From assembly GCF_900156405.1 (NCBI RefSeq), contig NZ_FTNN01000008.1, positions 62,001 through 126,000 of the forward strand: DNA of 64,000 nt, given 5' to 3'. Positions 34,624-44,038 of this stretch are shown here, one piece after another (the first letter of the stretch is position 1; every line of letters starts with the position of its first letter). The notes under the pieces were generated by a model. That model saw only the letters and a program-made list of their open reading frames with translations, ran no database searches and was not told the origin of the DNA. Both the position numbers and the translations under genes were made by a program. This DNA comes from Shewanella morhuae (GTDB lineage: Bacteria; Pseudomonadota; Gammaproteobacteria; Enterobacterales; Shewanellaceae).

Positions 34624-35490
34624 TTATATTTTACCTTTTAAAAATTCAATGGCTTTTTGTGCTCGCAGTGATAAAGGCCATTCCGCTCGGTGGATAAGCC
34701 AAATGGTGTCTACGACTTGGCTACCACATTCCACAACATAAATATCTTCTTGGCGCTCAAAGGCTTTTCGGGCGTATTGTGGGATCACGGTAAAACCAAG
34801 CCCCTTTGCGACAGGTTCGAGGATCAAACTTATCTGGTTTGTAAACCCATGGTAGGGGATTTCTTGAATACTGGGGCTATCGGGGCATTTACGGCTAAGT
34901 AGGCGAGTGGCCATCGCTTCACCATCTGGGTGAGATATAAAGCCGAGTTTTTGTAAATCAGGCCATTCGGTATTTTTCTGACTGGCAGGCACCACTAATT
35001 CCAAGGGTTCTTCAGTAAAATAGGTACTCGTAATGCGTGGATCGGTGGGCTTTAATGTCACCATTCCCAATTCATGTTCGTTCGCTAAAATAGAGGCCAC
35101 TATCTCATTATCTGGCGCAAAACGATGGCGGACATTAAGCCTAGGAAACGCCTCTTGTAACTCCAGTAATAGCGGATACAGGGTTAGCCCAATGCTGCCT
35201 GGTGTAATAAGGCTTATATCGCCTGTATCTGTGTCATCGTGGATAAGCTTTTGTTGTAGGCGTTTTTGGGCACACTCGACTTCTTTTACATAGGTGAGCA
35301 GATTTTCCCCTACGGGAGTGATCTCAAGCTGGCGGGTACGGCGCAAAAATAGTGTGCCATATCTATCTTCTAAGCGACTGATATGTTGGCTCACGGCCGC
35401 CTGAGTAATCCCGATAGCTTCCGCCGTGCGAGTAAAGTTGCCTTTCTCGACCAAAACAGCAAAGGTATGTAGCCACTGTGGATTTATCAT
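34624..35490 (-). CDS. LysR-family transcriptional regulator
   Basis: A 288-aa protein with an N-terminal winged HTH (TRTAEAIGITQAAVSQHISRLEDRYGTLFLRR, residues 20-52). A periplasmic-binding-like effector domain follows (about 90-285). It is transcribed divergently from the adjacent NADH:flavin oxidoreductase with 105 bp between starts, the usual arrangement for a LysR regulator and its target. The inducer is unknown. ATG at 35490. Confidence 0.93.
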   Translation of the reverse strand: MINPQWLHTFAVLVEKGNFTRTAEAIGITQAAVSQHISRLEDRYGTLFLRRTRQLEITPVGENLLTYVKEVECAQKRLQQKLIHDDTDTGDISLITPGSIGLTLYPLLLELQEAFPRLNVRHRFAPDNEIVASILANEHELGMVTLKPTDPRITSTYFTEEPLELVVPASQKNTEWPDLQKLGFISHPDGEAMATRLLSRKCPDSPSIQEIPYHGFTNQISLILEPVAKGLGFTVIPQYARKAFERQEDIYVVECGSQVVDTIWLIHRAEWPLSLRAQKAIEFLKGKI

Positions 35491-35595
35491 AAGTAAACTT
35501 TATCAAATCTATAATCTATATGTGCTTTTAATTATGGCACGATGGGGCTAGTCTGTCGCCATTGAATTGTAGCGACAACAGAAACAGGAAATCCC

Positions 35596-36702
35596 ATGGT
35601 CGATTTATTTTCATCTTTTAAGTTCAAAGATATCACCCTCAAAAACCGTATTGCTGTAGCGCCTATGTGTCAATACCAAGCCACTGATGGCCTCACTAAC
35701 GAGTGGCATCAGGTACATTACGCTAGTCTTGCCAGAGGCGGCGCTGGACTTGTGGTGGTTGAAGCCACTGCGGTATCTCCAGAAGGACGCATTACGCCAA
35801 AATGTCTTGGATTATGGAATGATGAACAAGCACAAGGTTTAGCTAAGATTGCTAGCGCGATTAAAAATGCGGGCGCTGTGGCAGGGATTCAAATTGGTCA
35901 TGCCGGCCGTAAGGCGAGTGCCCATATTCCGTGGGAAGGCGATGATCATATTGCTCATGATGATCCACAAGGTTGGCAGCCTATTTCGCCCTCAGCGACG
36001 GCGTTTGGTGCTAATTTACCGGTTGTACCTACGGCCATGACGGTTGAAGATATTGAGCGTGTTCAAGCGGATTTTGTTGCGGCAGCGCAGCGCGCTTTAG
36101 CGGCTGGCTTTGAATGGTTAGAATTGCATTTTGCCCACGGTTATTTAGCCCAGAGCTTTTTCTCAACTTATGCTAACCAACGTACCGATAAATATGGCGG
36201 CAGCGCAGAAGGGCGTGGCCGCTTTTTATTAGAAACGGTTGCAGCAGTACGGGCAGTTTGGCCCCAGCATTTACCTTTAACTGCGCGATTTGGCGTGATT
36301 GAATTTGACCATAAAGATGAAGAAACTCTTTGTGAGTCAATCGCCTTGGTAAAGCAATTTAAACAAGCCGGTTTGGATATGCTTAATGTTAGTATTTGTT
36401 TCTCAACACCGACCGCCAATATTCCTTGGAGCCCTGCATTCTTAGCGCCTATTGCCGCGCGTGTTCGACAGGAAGTCGGCTTCCCTGTGGCCACATCGTG
36501 GGGCATGGATAATCCAGTACACGCTAATAGCGCAATTGAAGATGAACAAATGGATCTGGTAATGATAGGAAAAGCCTTTTTAGCTAATCCGCATTGGCCA
36601 TATCAAGCGGCGCAAACGTTAAAAATTACCCGTCCATCTTGGGTATTACCGGCCCCTTATGCACATTGGTTAGAGCGTTACTCAACAGTCAAAGCCGATT
36701 AG
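35596..36702 (+). CDS. Old-yellow-enzyme family NADH:flavin oxidoreductase, YqjM-like
   Basis: An FMN ene-reductase of 368 aa that reduces activated C=C bonds of enones and similar electrophiles. It has YqjM-class features: C25 in APMCQY, which tunes the flavin, Y27, and substrate-binding H178 and H181 (ELHFAHGYL). It also has NQRTDKYGGS, GHAGRKAS and the C-terminal phosphate-binding DLVMIGKAFLANPHWP. Probably controlled by the divergent LysR protein. The physiological substrate is unknown, and protection against reactive electrophiles is a family inference. A perfect hairpin terminator follows. Confidence 0.93.
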   Translation: MVDLFSSFKFKDITLKNRIAVAPMCQYQATDGLTNEWHQVHYASLARGGAGLVVVEATAVSPEGRITPKCLGLWNDEQAQGLAKIASAIKNAGAVAGIQIGHAGRKASAHIPWEGDDHIAHDDPQGWQPISPSATAFGANLPVVPTAMTVEDIERVQADFVAAAQRALAAGFEWLELHFAHGYLAQSFFSTYANQRTDKYGGSAEGRGRFLLETVAAVRAVWPQHLPLTARFGVIEFDHKDEETLCESIALVKQFKQAGLDMLNVSICFSTPTANIPWSPAFLAPIAARVRQEVGFPVATSWGMDNPVHANSAIEDEQMDLVMIGKAFLANPHWPYQAAQTLKITRPSWVLPAPYAHWLERYSTVKAD

Positions 36703-36734
36703 TCGATAGCAGACTCAAGCTTGAGCTTATTTTT

Positions 36735-36764
36735 AAAGCCACTATCAATTGATAGTGGCTTTTT
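36735..36764 (+). terminator. Terminator of the OYE gene
   Basis: AAAGCCACTATC (36735-36746) pairs with GATAGTGGCTTT (36751-36762) around AATT and ends in T residues. Confidence 0.9.
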
Positions 36765-36805
36765 GCGTTAGCGGCAAAGATATGATCTTGAGATCCCAAA
36801 TACAA

Positions 36806-36837
36806 AAAAGCCCCGCTCTTGGAAGAGTGGGGCTTTT
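36806..36837 (-). terminator. Terminator of yejL-yejM
   Basis: AAAAGCCCCGCTCTT pairs with AAGAGTGGGGCTTTT around GG. Read on the minus strand it ends GGGGCTTTTTT, 30 bp after the yejM stop codon. Confidence 0.87.
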
Positions 36838-36869
36838 CAGTTGAGCTCATTGCTAAGCTATAGATGATA

Positions 36870-38654
36870 TTAATGGTTATAGAAACGCCGGCCTTCACGC
36901 ATCACTTCAATAAGCTCTGGCGCACTCATTTTTTTATTGAGTCTATGTTGATAATTTTCATCATAAATACGGTACTTTCCGTGGCGGTCAATCACGGTGA
37001 CTTCAGCCTGTTGGTAAATGGCGAAGATAGTACTATCCCCAATATAAATCCACGTTTCTTTACTCGGTTGCAGTAGGCTGCGACCAGCGCTGTAATCTGT
37101 AGTGTGATTAGTACAACCTAAAATATGAGTCATCAGTGTGGGGACTAAGCCATAATGACTGGTTCGGTATTTGACCTTGCTCGCACTCGCCGCTTTGGGC
37201 CAGTGAATAACTAACGGCACTTTGACACTCTGTGGGGATAAATTGCGGTAAGCTTCATCAGTATTACTGGTAAATATTTTACCATTCACACCAGTGATAA
37301 TGACCAAGGTGTCGCTCGATACCTGCGCCAAAATCGCTTTAAGTTGTTGATCAATAAAATACAATGATTGGCGATACTGGTTAAACAATACTTTTTGCGC
37401 CGGCGTTAAGGCTGGATCCGCTTTTATTGTTTCTACGCCGAGAAATCCTACTGGAGTATCGAAATTTTCTGGTGCCTTTAAGTTGAGCAGTGCAAACCAA
37501 GGTTTATCTTGAACACTGTGCCACTGGTTAAAATTGGCTACAGTTTGCAAGTCAGCATCGGCACTACCATTGCTTTCGTTAGCAACCACTGGCGAAAAAT
37601 CATTAAACATCGCCTGTGATGAGCGTAATTTGAGATTCGTTTCGGGTATAAAGAGTCCCAGTTGATAACCTGCTTGCTGAAAGGTTCGGGTTAATACTGG
37701 GCTGGTGCTATTAAAAATGCGGGCATCTCCATAGCTGCCTTGTAGACCATAAAGCAGCGAGAACATACCGGTTCTAAATTGGTTGCCACCACTAAAATGT
37801 TGGGTAAAAGATTGATTGATTTCAGTGTACTGGGATAAGAATGGCATGTTTCTATTATCGACCATATCAGCGCGTAAACTGTCGATGGTGATCATTAACA
37901 CATTCGGTTTCGTGTCAGCTTGGCAGGTGAGCGGTTGCTCAGGATAATTCAATACACTGGTATTGTGGTTTTCGTCTTGGGATGAACCGTCTATACCATG
38001 GCTTTCCATAAAGGAGCGCGCTGTTGCTGGGTAAGATAGCGGATAAATCTCGTCTAAACGGGTAATTTCGGTAACATCGGCTGCATCGGCCCAAATGTGG
38101 ATCAAGTGGCTACTAATAAAGCACACGCCAACTAAGGTAATCACTTTATTGCCTAAATTTAGCTTTTGAATTTTATCAATGCGTTTCCATAAAAAGTTAG
38201 CCGCGGTAAGTTCTATGGCGATAATGGCTAACGGCGTGACGATATAAGAAGTGCCATGGAGCAAGGCATTAAGATCTGCCCAAGCTAAATCAAAGGCAAA
38301 AGGACTTAAGTGCATACCATAATCGGCATAAACAATGGTGTCGTATAATAAAATACATAGACTTAACGTCGCAATTACTGCCGCAATACCCCTTAATATC
38401 TTTGAATAGGGCAAGATAAAGGTCAGTGGGAATAGACAGATTAAGTAGGCAATAAAAGCGAGAAAGCTAAACTGACCAATAGTGCTGACACCAAGGTAAA
38501 TCCAGCCATACCAGGTTTCAGGATAACCCACACTGCCAATATATCGGCAGCCAACTATCATGGCTAATATGCCATTGAAGAAGGCGAACCAATGTCCCCA
38601 GTTGATGAGCCGTGAGACTCTGTCTCGGCTCATTTGCTTTTTCCGCTCGACCAT
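36870..38654 (-). CDS. yejM: YejM/PbgA/LapC-like inner-membrane sulfatase-fold protein
   Basis: A 594-aa protein (E. coli YejM 586 aa) with five N-terminal transmembrane segments (within residues 18-190). A linker and a periplasmic sulfatase-like domain (about 245-560) begin at KPNVLMITIDSLRADMVDNR. In enterobacteria it senses LPS and controls LpxC degradation through LapB, so it helps set outer-membrane lipid balance. The family is a pseudo-hydrolase lacking full sulfatase metal residues; I do not see the usual CxPSR. It lies 66 bp after yejL, with which it forms an operon divergent from yejK, as in E. coli. Confidence 0.93.
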   Translation of the reverse strand: MVERKKQMSRDRVSRLINWGHWFAFFNGILAMIVGCRYIGSVGYPETWYGWIYLGVSTIGQFSFLAFIAYLICLFPLTFILPYSKILRGIAAVIATLSLCILLYDTIVYADYGMHLSPFAFDLAWADLNALLHGTSYIVTPLAIIAIELTAANFLWKRIDKIQKLNLGNKVITLVGVCFISSHLIHIWADAADVTEITRLDEIYPLSYPATARSFMESHGIDGSSQDENHNTSVLNYPEQPLTCQADTKPNVLMITIDSLRADMVDNRNMPFLSQYTEINQSFTQHFSGGNQFRTGMFSLLYGLQGSYGDARIFNSTSPVLTRTFQQAGYQLGLFIPETNLKLRSSQAMFNDFSPVVANESNGSADADLQTVANFNQWHSVQDKPWFALLNLKAPENFDTPVGFLGVETIKADPALTPAQKVLFNQYRQSLYFIDQQLKAILAQVSSDTLVIITGVNGKIFTSNTDEAYRNLSPQSVKVPLVIHWPKAASASKVKYRTSHYGLVPTLMTHILGCTNHTTDYSAGRSLLQPSKETWIYIGDSTIFAIYQQAEVTVIDRHGKYRIYDENYQHRLNKKMSAPELIEVMREGRRFYNH

Positions 38655-38720
38655 AGTGATCCGTTTATTCCTAAAAGACCTTGTAACTTATCTGCTTTTG
38701 ATAACGATTACCCAGTTAAC

Positions 38721-38939
38721 TTACTGGGATTTAACCGATTGTGCGAGTGCTTTTGCAAATTGTTCAGCTACGGTTTTACGTGATTCACTGGGCACTTTAC
38801 GTTCAAGCAGGTTAGTCACGCAGTTACCCAATGCCATGAGGCTCAGGTCTGTCGGTGCTTTATGCTTTTCTAACACCGCCAATATTTCGGCGATTAATGA
38901 TTCTACTTGAGTGTTTGAGTATTTAGATTGGATTGCCAT
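38721..38939 (-). CDS. yejL: YejL family small protein (DUF1414)
   Basis: A 72-aa protein whose [28 protein letters not shown] is almost identical to E. coli YejL (75 aa). Function is unknown. The frame is open to 38978, but ATG at 38939 ([13 protein letters not shown]) matches the family start. Mostly helical and soluble. First gene of yejL-yejM, divergent from yejK with 77 bp between starts. Confidence 0.93.
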   Translation of the reverse strand: MAIQSKYSNTQVESLIAEILAVLEKHKAPTDLSLMALGNCVTNLLERKVPSESRKTVAEQFAKALAQSVKSQ

Positions 38940-39016
38940 AATCAAAAAATGTTTCACTTTGGAATGGATTAGCGGCATATAATAGCGGAATTATCCCAGT
39001 ATCACTATCAGGGCTT

Positions 39017-40045
39017 ATGAGTATTAACATCGAACACGCAATTATTCACGAGATTTCCCAGGACAGTCAGGGGCAATTACGCTGCCGTTTGCGTCCTCAA
39101 CCTCTGCTGAACGGTCAGGCGGTCGAGATGATGCTCGACGAATTACACCAGACTTATACGGGCAAAGCCGGTAAAGGTTTTGGCTATTTTGGCATTCAGG
39201 GTGATGACGGTGAGGCTAACCCCGCTTTTGCCAATGCCTTAACTCAATACCGTAGTAACGATTTAGGGTTTGTGGAGTTTTCAGGCCAAGCCAGTAAATT
39301 ACTACAAGAAGAGTTGTCGAAATATGACTTTAGCCAAGGCGGATTTTTGCTGATGTCTTGCTACACCAGCATCACTAGCGATTATCTGTTCGTGGCCTTG
39401 TTAAGTGCTAAATCGTCGATGACAGTGTTAGATGATATGGAACTGTCGCAAAATAACCACTTGGATTTAAATAATATCCAATTGGCGGCGCGTATTGATT
39501 TGACCGAGTGGCAAGCAGATAAAGAATCCCGTAAATATATTTCCTTTATCCGTGGCCGTGCGGGACGTAAAGTCGCTGACTTCTTCCTCGATTTTATGGG
39601 CTGCGTTGAAGGTGTAAACACCAAAGCGCAAAACAAAACCCTAATGAATGCGGTTGAAGATTTTGTTGCCAGCAGTGAGCTGACTAAAGACGAGCGCCAG
39701 CAGTGCCGTAATAAAGTGTTTGAATATTGCAGTGAGCGCTTTGATGAAGGTGCTGATATCGAAATTAAAGACTTGGCCGATGAGCTCGCTGATGAAGGCA
39801 TGGACTCTTTTTATGATTTTGCCCGTGGTGGTAATTATGATCTTGATGAAGAGTTTCCAGCTGATAAATCAACCCTGCGCCAACTAAAGAAATTTTCGGG
39901 CACTGGTGGGGGATTAACTTTAAGTTTTGATGGCGGACATTTAGGCCAGCGGGTGATTTACGATCCCATTTCTGACACAATTTTAATTAAAGGTGTGCCA
40001 GCAAACTTAAAAGATCAGCTCGACCGTCGTCTTAAAGGCGAATAG
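39017..40045 (+). CDS. yejK: Nucleoid-associated protein YejK/NdpA
   Basis: A 342-aa cytoplasmic protein of the NdpA family (E. coli YejK 335 aa). In E. coli it is found with the nucleoid and reported to interact with topoisomerases. Family stretches are [24 protein letters not shown] (about 105-130), [25 protein letters not shown] (about 170-195) and the C-terminal [21 protein letters not shown]. The yejM-yejL/yejK layout supports the name. A strong terminator follows. Confidence 0.95.
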   Translation: MSINIEHAIIHEISQDSQGQLRCRLRPQPLLNGQAVEMMLDELHQTYTGKAGKGFGYFGIQGDDGEANPAFANALTQYRSNDLGFVEFSGQASKLLQEELSKYDFSQGGFLLMSCYTSITSDYLFVALLSAKSSMTVLDDMELSQNNHLDLNNIQLAARIDLTEWQADKESRKYISFIRGRAGRKVADFFLDFMGCVEGVNTKAQNKTLMNAVEDFVASSELTKDERQQCRNKVFEYCSERFDEGADIEIKDLADELADEGMDSFYDFARGGNYDLDEEFPADKSTLRQLKKFSGTGGGLTLSFDGGHLGQRVIYDPISDTILIKGVPANLKDQLDRRLKGE

Positions 40046-40080
40046 CGACTGATTAAGCCATCGCTTTAATCTAGACAGTG

Positions 40081-40112
40081 AAAGGCCGAGCGTAGTTACG
40101 TTCGGCCTTTTT
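40081..40112 (+). terminator. Terminator of yejK
   Basis: AAAGGCCGAGCGTA (40081-40094) pairs with TACGTTCGGCCTTT (40097-40110), one G-T wobble, followed by T residues. Confidence 0.88.
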
Positions 40113-40159
40113 GTTGGGATTAACGCTATCTATATCGATTTAGTGAACCGCGCTGCGAT

Positions 40160-41161
40160 TTAATGACTCGTTTGGTTAAATGGCTCTGGGCGCGGTGTGT
40201 TCTTATTTGATGGTGGCAATATAGGAAGTACGATTTGGGGTTGATCGCCCGTCAAGCTGACAAGAAAGGCCAGCATTTCTTTGATTTCTTTATCTGACAT
40301 TTTCTGGCCGAGTTGAATGTCCGCCATTGTGTTAATCGCGTCTTCAAGTTCCCATACACTGCCATCATGGAAGTACGGATAGGTCAACTCAATATTGCGC
40401 AGTGTTGGCACTTTAAACACAAATTTATCTGCTTCTTTGCCCGTGACGCCTTTGCGGCCTTCGGCGGGATTGTTGGTGTGGAAGGGTTTAATTAAGCCCA
40501 TTTTCATATACATAGTGCCACCAACGGCGGGACCGTTATGACAGCTCACACAACCCTTATCTTTAAAGAGCTGGTAGCCTGCTTTTGCATCCACACTGAT
40601 AGCATCTTGCTTGCCCAATAAATATTGATCGAAAGGACTATTTGGTGTCACTAAGGTTTTTTCAAAGGCGGCAATGGCATCGGTTAAACGGTCAACATTG
40701 ACTTTTTCATCACCATAAACCTGAGCAAAACGAGCTCGATAGGCGGGTATAGAACTGATCGTTTCTGTGGCAAGATCGTGGGTAAATCCCATTTCCATCG
40801 GGTTAGCAATAGGGCCTGCAGCTTGCTCTTTTAAATCACTGGCGCGGCCATCCCAAAATTGTGCCAGCATAAAGTCGGCATTAAGCACTGTGGGTGAATT
40901 AATTGGACCTTGCTGCCAATGGTGACCAATAGATGTGGGGAGTGCATCAACACCACCTGTCGCTAAATTATGGCAAGAGTTACAAGAGATAAAACCAGAC
41001 TTAGACAGTCTTGGTTCAAAAAACAACATTTTACCGAGTTCGACTTTTTCTGGTTCGGTAATCTTCACGGCCTTTATGACTTCGATGGGCTCGGCAGCGA
41101 CGGCGTGGGCATTCACTAAAATGCCCGTAATGATAATAGCAATAGCGGTGAGTTTGATCAT
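40160..41161 (-). CDS. ccpA: Di-haem cytochrome c peroxidase CcpA
   Basis: Periplasmic enzyme reducing hydrogen peroxide with electrons from small cytochromes c. The 333-aa precursor has a signal peptide (cleavage after HAVA, about 23) and two haem-binding motifs, C60-NS-CH and C204-VS-CH. The high-potential haem methionine region (MYMKMG) and GHHWQQGPINSPTVLNADF at the active site are also visible. It matches the Shewanella peroxidase family well. GAGGGA lies before ATG 41161. Regulation by oxygen or Fnr-type proteins is likely from the family, but I found no clear site. Confidence 0.92.
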   Translation of the reverse strand: MIKLTAIAIIITGILVNAHAVAAEPIEVIKAVKITEPEKVELGKMLFFEPRLSKSGFISCNSCHNLATGGVDALPTSIGHHWQQGPINSPTVLNADFMLAQFWDGRASDLKEQAAGPIANPMEMGFTHDLATETISSIPAYRARFAQVYGDEKVNVDRLTDAIAAFEKTLVTPNSPFDQYLLGKQDAISVDAKAGYQLFKDKGCVSCHNGPAVGGTMYMKMGLIKPFHTNNPAEGRKGVTGKEADKFVFKVPTLRNIELTYPYFHDGSVWELEDAINTMADIQLGQKMSDKEIKEMLAFLVSLTGDQPQIVLPILPPSNKNTPRPEPFNQTSH

Positions 41162-41632
41162 GTTGCTTCCCTCTATATAACCTTACTTAGATTGTGGTTT
41201 ATAAGGAGCTTAGCGACTAATGTTGTCAAGTGGTAACGCTTTATTTCGATTGGGTCTATCGCTGTTGCGGATTAAGTATTTGCGATCTAATGCACTGTTT
41301 TTATTTACTTACTCAGTTAGGCTTGTTGTTTGACTCAAGATGTTGCCCACCAATCGTCAGGCTCGATACATCATCATTATATCCCTTACTTGTATTTGTC
41401 CATTTGACTATGTTATCGATTAGTCATCCTTCAATAATCCTGTTTCTGTCATCAATACCTGCATATATATAACCCCAAGTGGATTCATGTGTCGCGGCAA
41501 TAGACAGAATTGATTAGAATCCCCATTCAATATTGAGTGCTTCATTGTTGGAGCCTCAAGTGAGTACGCTTAGCCATTGCTAAGTCGTGCTATTAAATAA
41601 ATAGGCGGACTGTTTTCTGCTGAGGAGCATCA
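41162..41632. other. 471-bp intergenic region ccpA / PTPS-like gene
   Basis: A divergent promoter region. The only structure I see is a small hairpin CTTAGC-CATT-GCTAAG (41569-41584) about 50 bp before the PTPS-like start. An open frame of 80 codons at 41230-41472 has no ribosome site or recognisable sequence and is not called. No riboswitch could be recognised. Confidence 0.5.
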
Positions 41633-42505
41633 ATGCAACTATTTGTAAAAGATTTAACGGTAATCGACTTTTCTTACTTGTGCACTAAGCGTGGCATGGT
41701 GGGGGAGAGTTGGATTGTTGATGTACTGCTTGAAGGCGGATTAGACGAGCAAAATATGTTGCTCGATTTTGCAAAAGTGAAGCGCACGATAAAACAAACG
41801 ATTGATATGGTAGCCGATCATCGTTTATTAGTACCCACTGCGTGTAGTAATGTGCGTTGGCAGCAGCAGGGCGATCGAGTATGGATGGATTTTGACAGCT
41901 TATTGGGCCCAATGCATTTGGCCTGCCCGTCGCAAGCATTTGCTTTAGTACCGAGTGAACAAATTGATCTATCAAGCGTTAATGCATTTCTGCAAAAAGC
42001 GTTACGTGAAACGTTACCGAAAAATGTTGAAGGGATTACTCTAACGTTGAGGCACGAAATCCTCGATACGCCTTATTATCATTACAGCCATGGTTTACGT
42101 AAGCATGATGGTAATTGCCAACGTATTGCCCATGGACATCGTAGCCCTATTCATATTTTTGAAAATGGTCATCCGGCACTCAAATGGGATCAGTATTGGG
42201 CTAAGCGGTGGCACGATATTTATTTAGGGAGTGAGGAGGATTTAGTGTCTGTTGATAGCCTTAGCCTATCGGCGCAAACGCGCGTCTGTGACGACACGCA
42301 CTATGGTTTCCATTATCAAGCGCCCCAAGGGGACTTCCAATTAGCGATCCCAAAAAATTGTTGTGATTTAATCCCGCACGACACCACGGTGGAGTTGTTA
42401 GCTGATTTTATTGCGACGACCTTGGTTGCAAAAGTCCCCACCAGCCAGTTTAAAGTGGTAGCGTTTGAAGGAGTAGGCAAAGGCGCGATAGTGACTAAGG
42501 GATAA
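41633..42505 (+). CDS. 6-pyruvoyl-tetrahydropterin synthase-like protein with tandem domains
   Basis: A 290-aa protein, about twice the length of QueD (about 120 aa). It appears to have two degenerate PTPS/QueD units. The first (1-75) keeps LLDFAKVKRTIKQTIDMVADHRLLVP (D45, D62-H63) but not the zinc histidines. The second (about 140-275) keeps YYHYSHGLRKHDG, C162 and the HGH motif H167-G-H169, plus a C-terminal AFEGVGKG glutamate. It may act in pterin or queuosine-type chemistry, but the substrate is uncertain. GAGGAG precedes ATG 41633. Confidence 0.75.
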   Translation: MQLFVKDLTVIDFSYLCTKRGMVGESWIVDVLLEGGLDEQNMLLDFAKVKRTIKQTIDMVADHRLLVPTACSNVRWQQQGDRVWMDFDSLLGPMHLACPSQAFALVPSEQIDLSSVNAFLQKALRETLPKNVEGITLTLRHEILDTPYYHYSHGLRKHDGNCQRIAHGHRSPIHIFENGHPALKWDQYWAKRWHDIYLGSEEDLVSVDSLSLSAQTRVCDDTHYGFHYQAPQGDFQLAIPKNCCDLIPHDTTVELLADFIATTLVAKVPTSQFKVVAFEGVGKGAIVTKG

Positions 42506-42624
42506 ACGTTAAGATAGGTTGCTTGCTTGAGCGCACCACAGATGCACGACTGACTTAATCAGTGGTCTTATTGATTATAGTATTATTTGGCTGCAGATTA
42601 GTTGATTACAGATAAGGATTTTTT

Positions 42625-43560
42625 GTGAAAATGTTTGAAACACATATACCGCCACGGTTATTTCATCGTGTATTCATTAGCTATTTACGCTCTGCACGTG
42701 GCTTATCGGCATTATTAATTATAGGTTCAGTGCTTACGCCTCAGGTGCAAGCACAAGTGAATTTACAGGGTAAGCTAGAGCAAGGCGCATTAATGCGGGG
42801 TCACGTGCCTGCGGGGACTCAGGTTGCCTTAAATGGTGAAGCTATTAAGGTAACCTCTGATGGTAATTTTGCCTTTGGTTTTGATCGTGATGGTGAATTG
42901 AGTCAGCAGTTAACTTTGGTTTATCCGAGCGGCTTAACTGAGGTTAAACCCTTGACCTTGACTAAGCGTGAGTATGATATTCAAAGTGTAAAAGGGATCA
43001 GCTCAAAAATTATGAAGCCCGATCCCGTAGCACAGCAAAGAGCAGCAAAAGACAGCGCGCAGGTAAAAGCCGCGCGAGCGAGCTTTAGCAATCAAACCGC
43101 ATTTATGCAGGAGTTTATTTGGCCATTAACGGGCCGCATTTCAGGCGTATATGGTAGTCAACGTATTTATAATGATGTACCAGGTAATCCACACTTTGGT
43201 GTAGATGTGGCGGCAAAAACCGGCACAGTGGTGGTCGCGCCGGCTGATGGTGTTATTAGTCTTTCTGTGCCTGATATGTTTTATTCTGGCGGGACTATGG
43301 TGATCGATCATGGATATGGCGTGAGCTCGAGTTTTTTACATTTAAGTAAGCTTTACGTCAAAACAGGTGAAGTGGTTAAGCAAGGCCAAGCTGTGGCAGA
43401 GGTTGGCGCGACAGGTCGAGCTAATGGCCCACATCTAGATTGGCGGGTAAACTGGTATCAAATGCGCCTTGATCCCACAACCATAGTGCCGCCAATGGCA
43501 ACGGTATTGGCAACGGTATTGGCAAATGAGAAAGCGAAGAAAACGGCTGTAAAAGGTTAA
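42625..43560 (+). CDS. M23 family (LytM-type) metallopeptidase
   Basis: A 311-aa exported protein. A signal sequence near residues 25-45 (GLSALLIIGSVLTPQVQAQ) is preceded by an unusually long charged N-terminus. A beta-rich linker follows, then an LytM domain (about 165-290) with zinc ligands in HFGVD (H and D) and HLDW, and ATGRANGPHLDW at the active site. It likely cuts peptidoglycan cross-bridges or regulates such cutting. GTG at 42625 is placed seven bases from AAGGA; ATG at 42631 is too far. A 12-bp tandem duplication gives ATVLATVLA near the C-terminus. Confidence 0.88.
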   Translation: MKMFETHIPPRLFHRVFISYLRSARGLSALLIIGSVLTPQVQAQVNLQGKLEQGALMRGHVPAGTQVALNGEAIKVTSDGNFAFGFDRDGELSQQLTLVYPSGLTEVKPLTLTKREYDIQSVKGISSKIMKPDPVAQQRAAKDSAQVKAARASFSNQTAFMQEFIWPLTGRISGVYGSQRIYNDVPGNPHFGVDVAAKTGTVVVAPADGVISLSVPDMFYSGGTMVIDHGYGVSSSFLHLSKLYVKTGEVVKQGQAVAEVGATGRANGPHLDWRVNWYQMRLDPTTIVPPMATVLATVLANEKAKKTAVKG

Positions 43561-43575
43561 GTTTAACACTATATA

Positions 43576-43602
43576 AAAATGGCGCAATGTTGCGCCATTT
43601 TT
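43576..43602 (+). terminator. Terminator of the M23 peptidase gene
   Basis: AAAATGGCGCA pairs with TGCGCCATTTT around ATGT and ends in T residues, 15 bp after the stop codon. Confidence 0.9.
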
Positions 43603-43663
43603 GTGTGCTGCTTACCGTTAAAACTTCGTGTTACTGAGCATTAAGAGCAAGTGTACTAGCAAA

Positions 43664-43924
43664 TTATTTTAGCAATGGATGATCGGCTGGCAGTTGGCGG
43701 GTGATCCACAAAATTAGCTTGTGTTTCATGTTTGGCCCATCTTCTTTATCTTTAGCCAGTGGTTGGATTAAGTTATCTGTGACTAATAACCGGTAAATAC
43801 ACTCAACCTTATCCTTAGGTGAAATACCTTTATCAAAATCAGCATAACCGCGTTTTTTGGCATAGCCAACGCCAATTTCCATGGCAAATTTCAATATTTG
43901 CGCTTCATTTTTATGTGGCTTCAT
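43664..43924 (-). CDS. Small conserved protein, DUF5062-like
   Basis: An 86-aa soluble protein (KNEAQILKFAMEIGVGYAKKRGY, then KDKVECIYRLLVTDNLIQPL and EDGPNMKHKLILWITRQLP). I recognise it as resembling the DUF5062 family of Vibrio and Shewanella; function is unknown. ATG at 43924. It shares the strand with yecM, about 115 bp downstream of its stop codon. Family name from memory. Confidence 0.72.
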   Translation of the reverse strand: MKPHKNEAQILKFAMEIGVGYAKKRGYADFDKGISPKDKVECIYRLLVTDNLIQPLAKDKEDGPNMKHKLILWITRQLPADHPLLK

Positions 43925-44038
43925 TAGCGTTCCTCTGGTTGCACACCGAGCCTACTATGCTTGCATTAATGATTGCAATTAGCAGCTTACCTTATGGCTC
44001 ACTTTGGAACCGCGCGGTATATCAATTATTTCTATTGT

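Noticed and set aside
41230..41472. 80-codon open frame between ccpA and the PTPS-like gene
   Set aside because: No ribosome site, low-complexity hydrophobic composition and no recognisable sequence; treated as chance.
43496..43524. 12-bp tandem repeat in the M23 peptidase gene as a phase-variation tract
   Set aside because: Only two units and in frame (multiple of three), so changes would alter length by four residues without switching the gene off.
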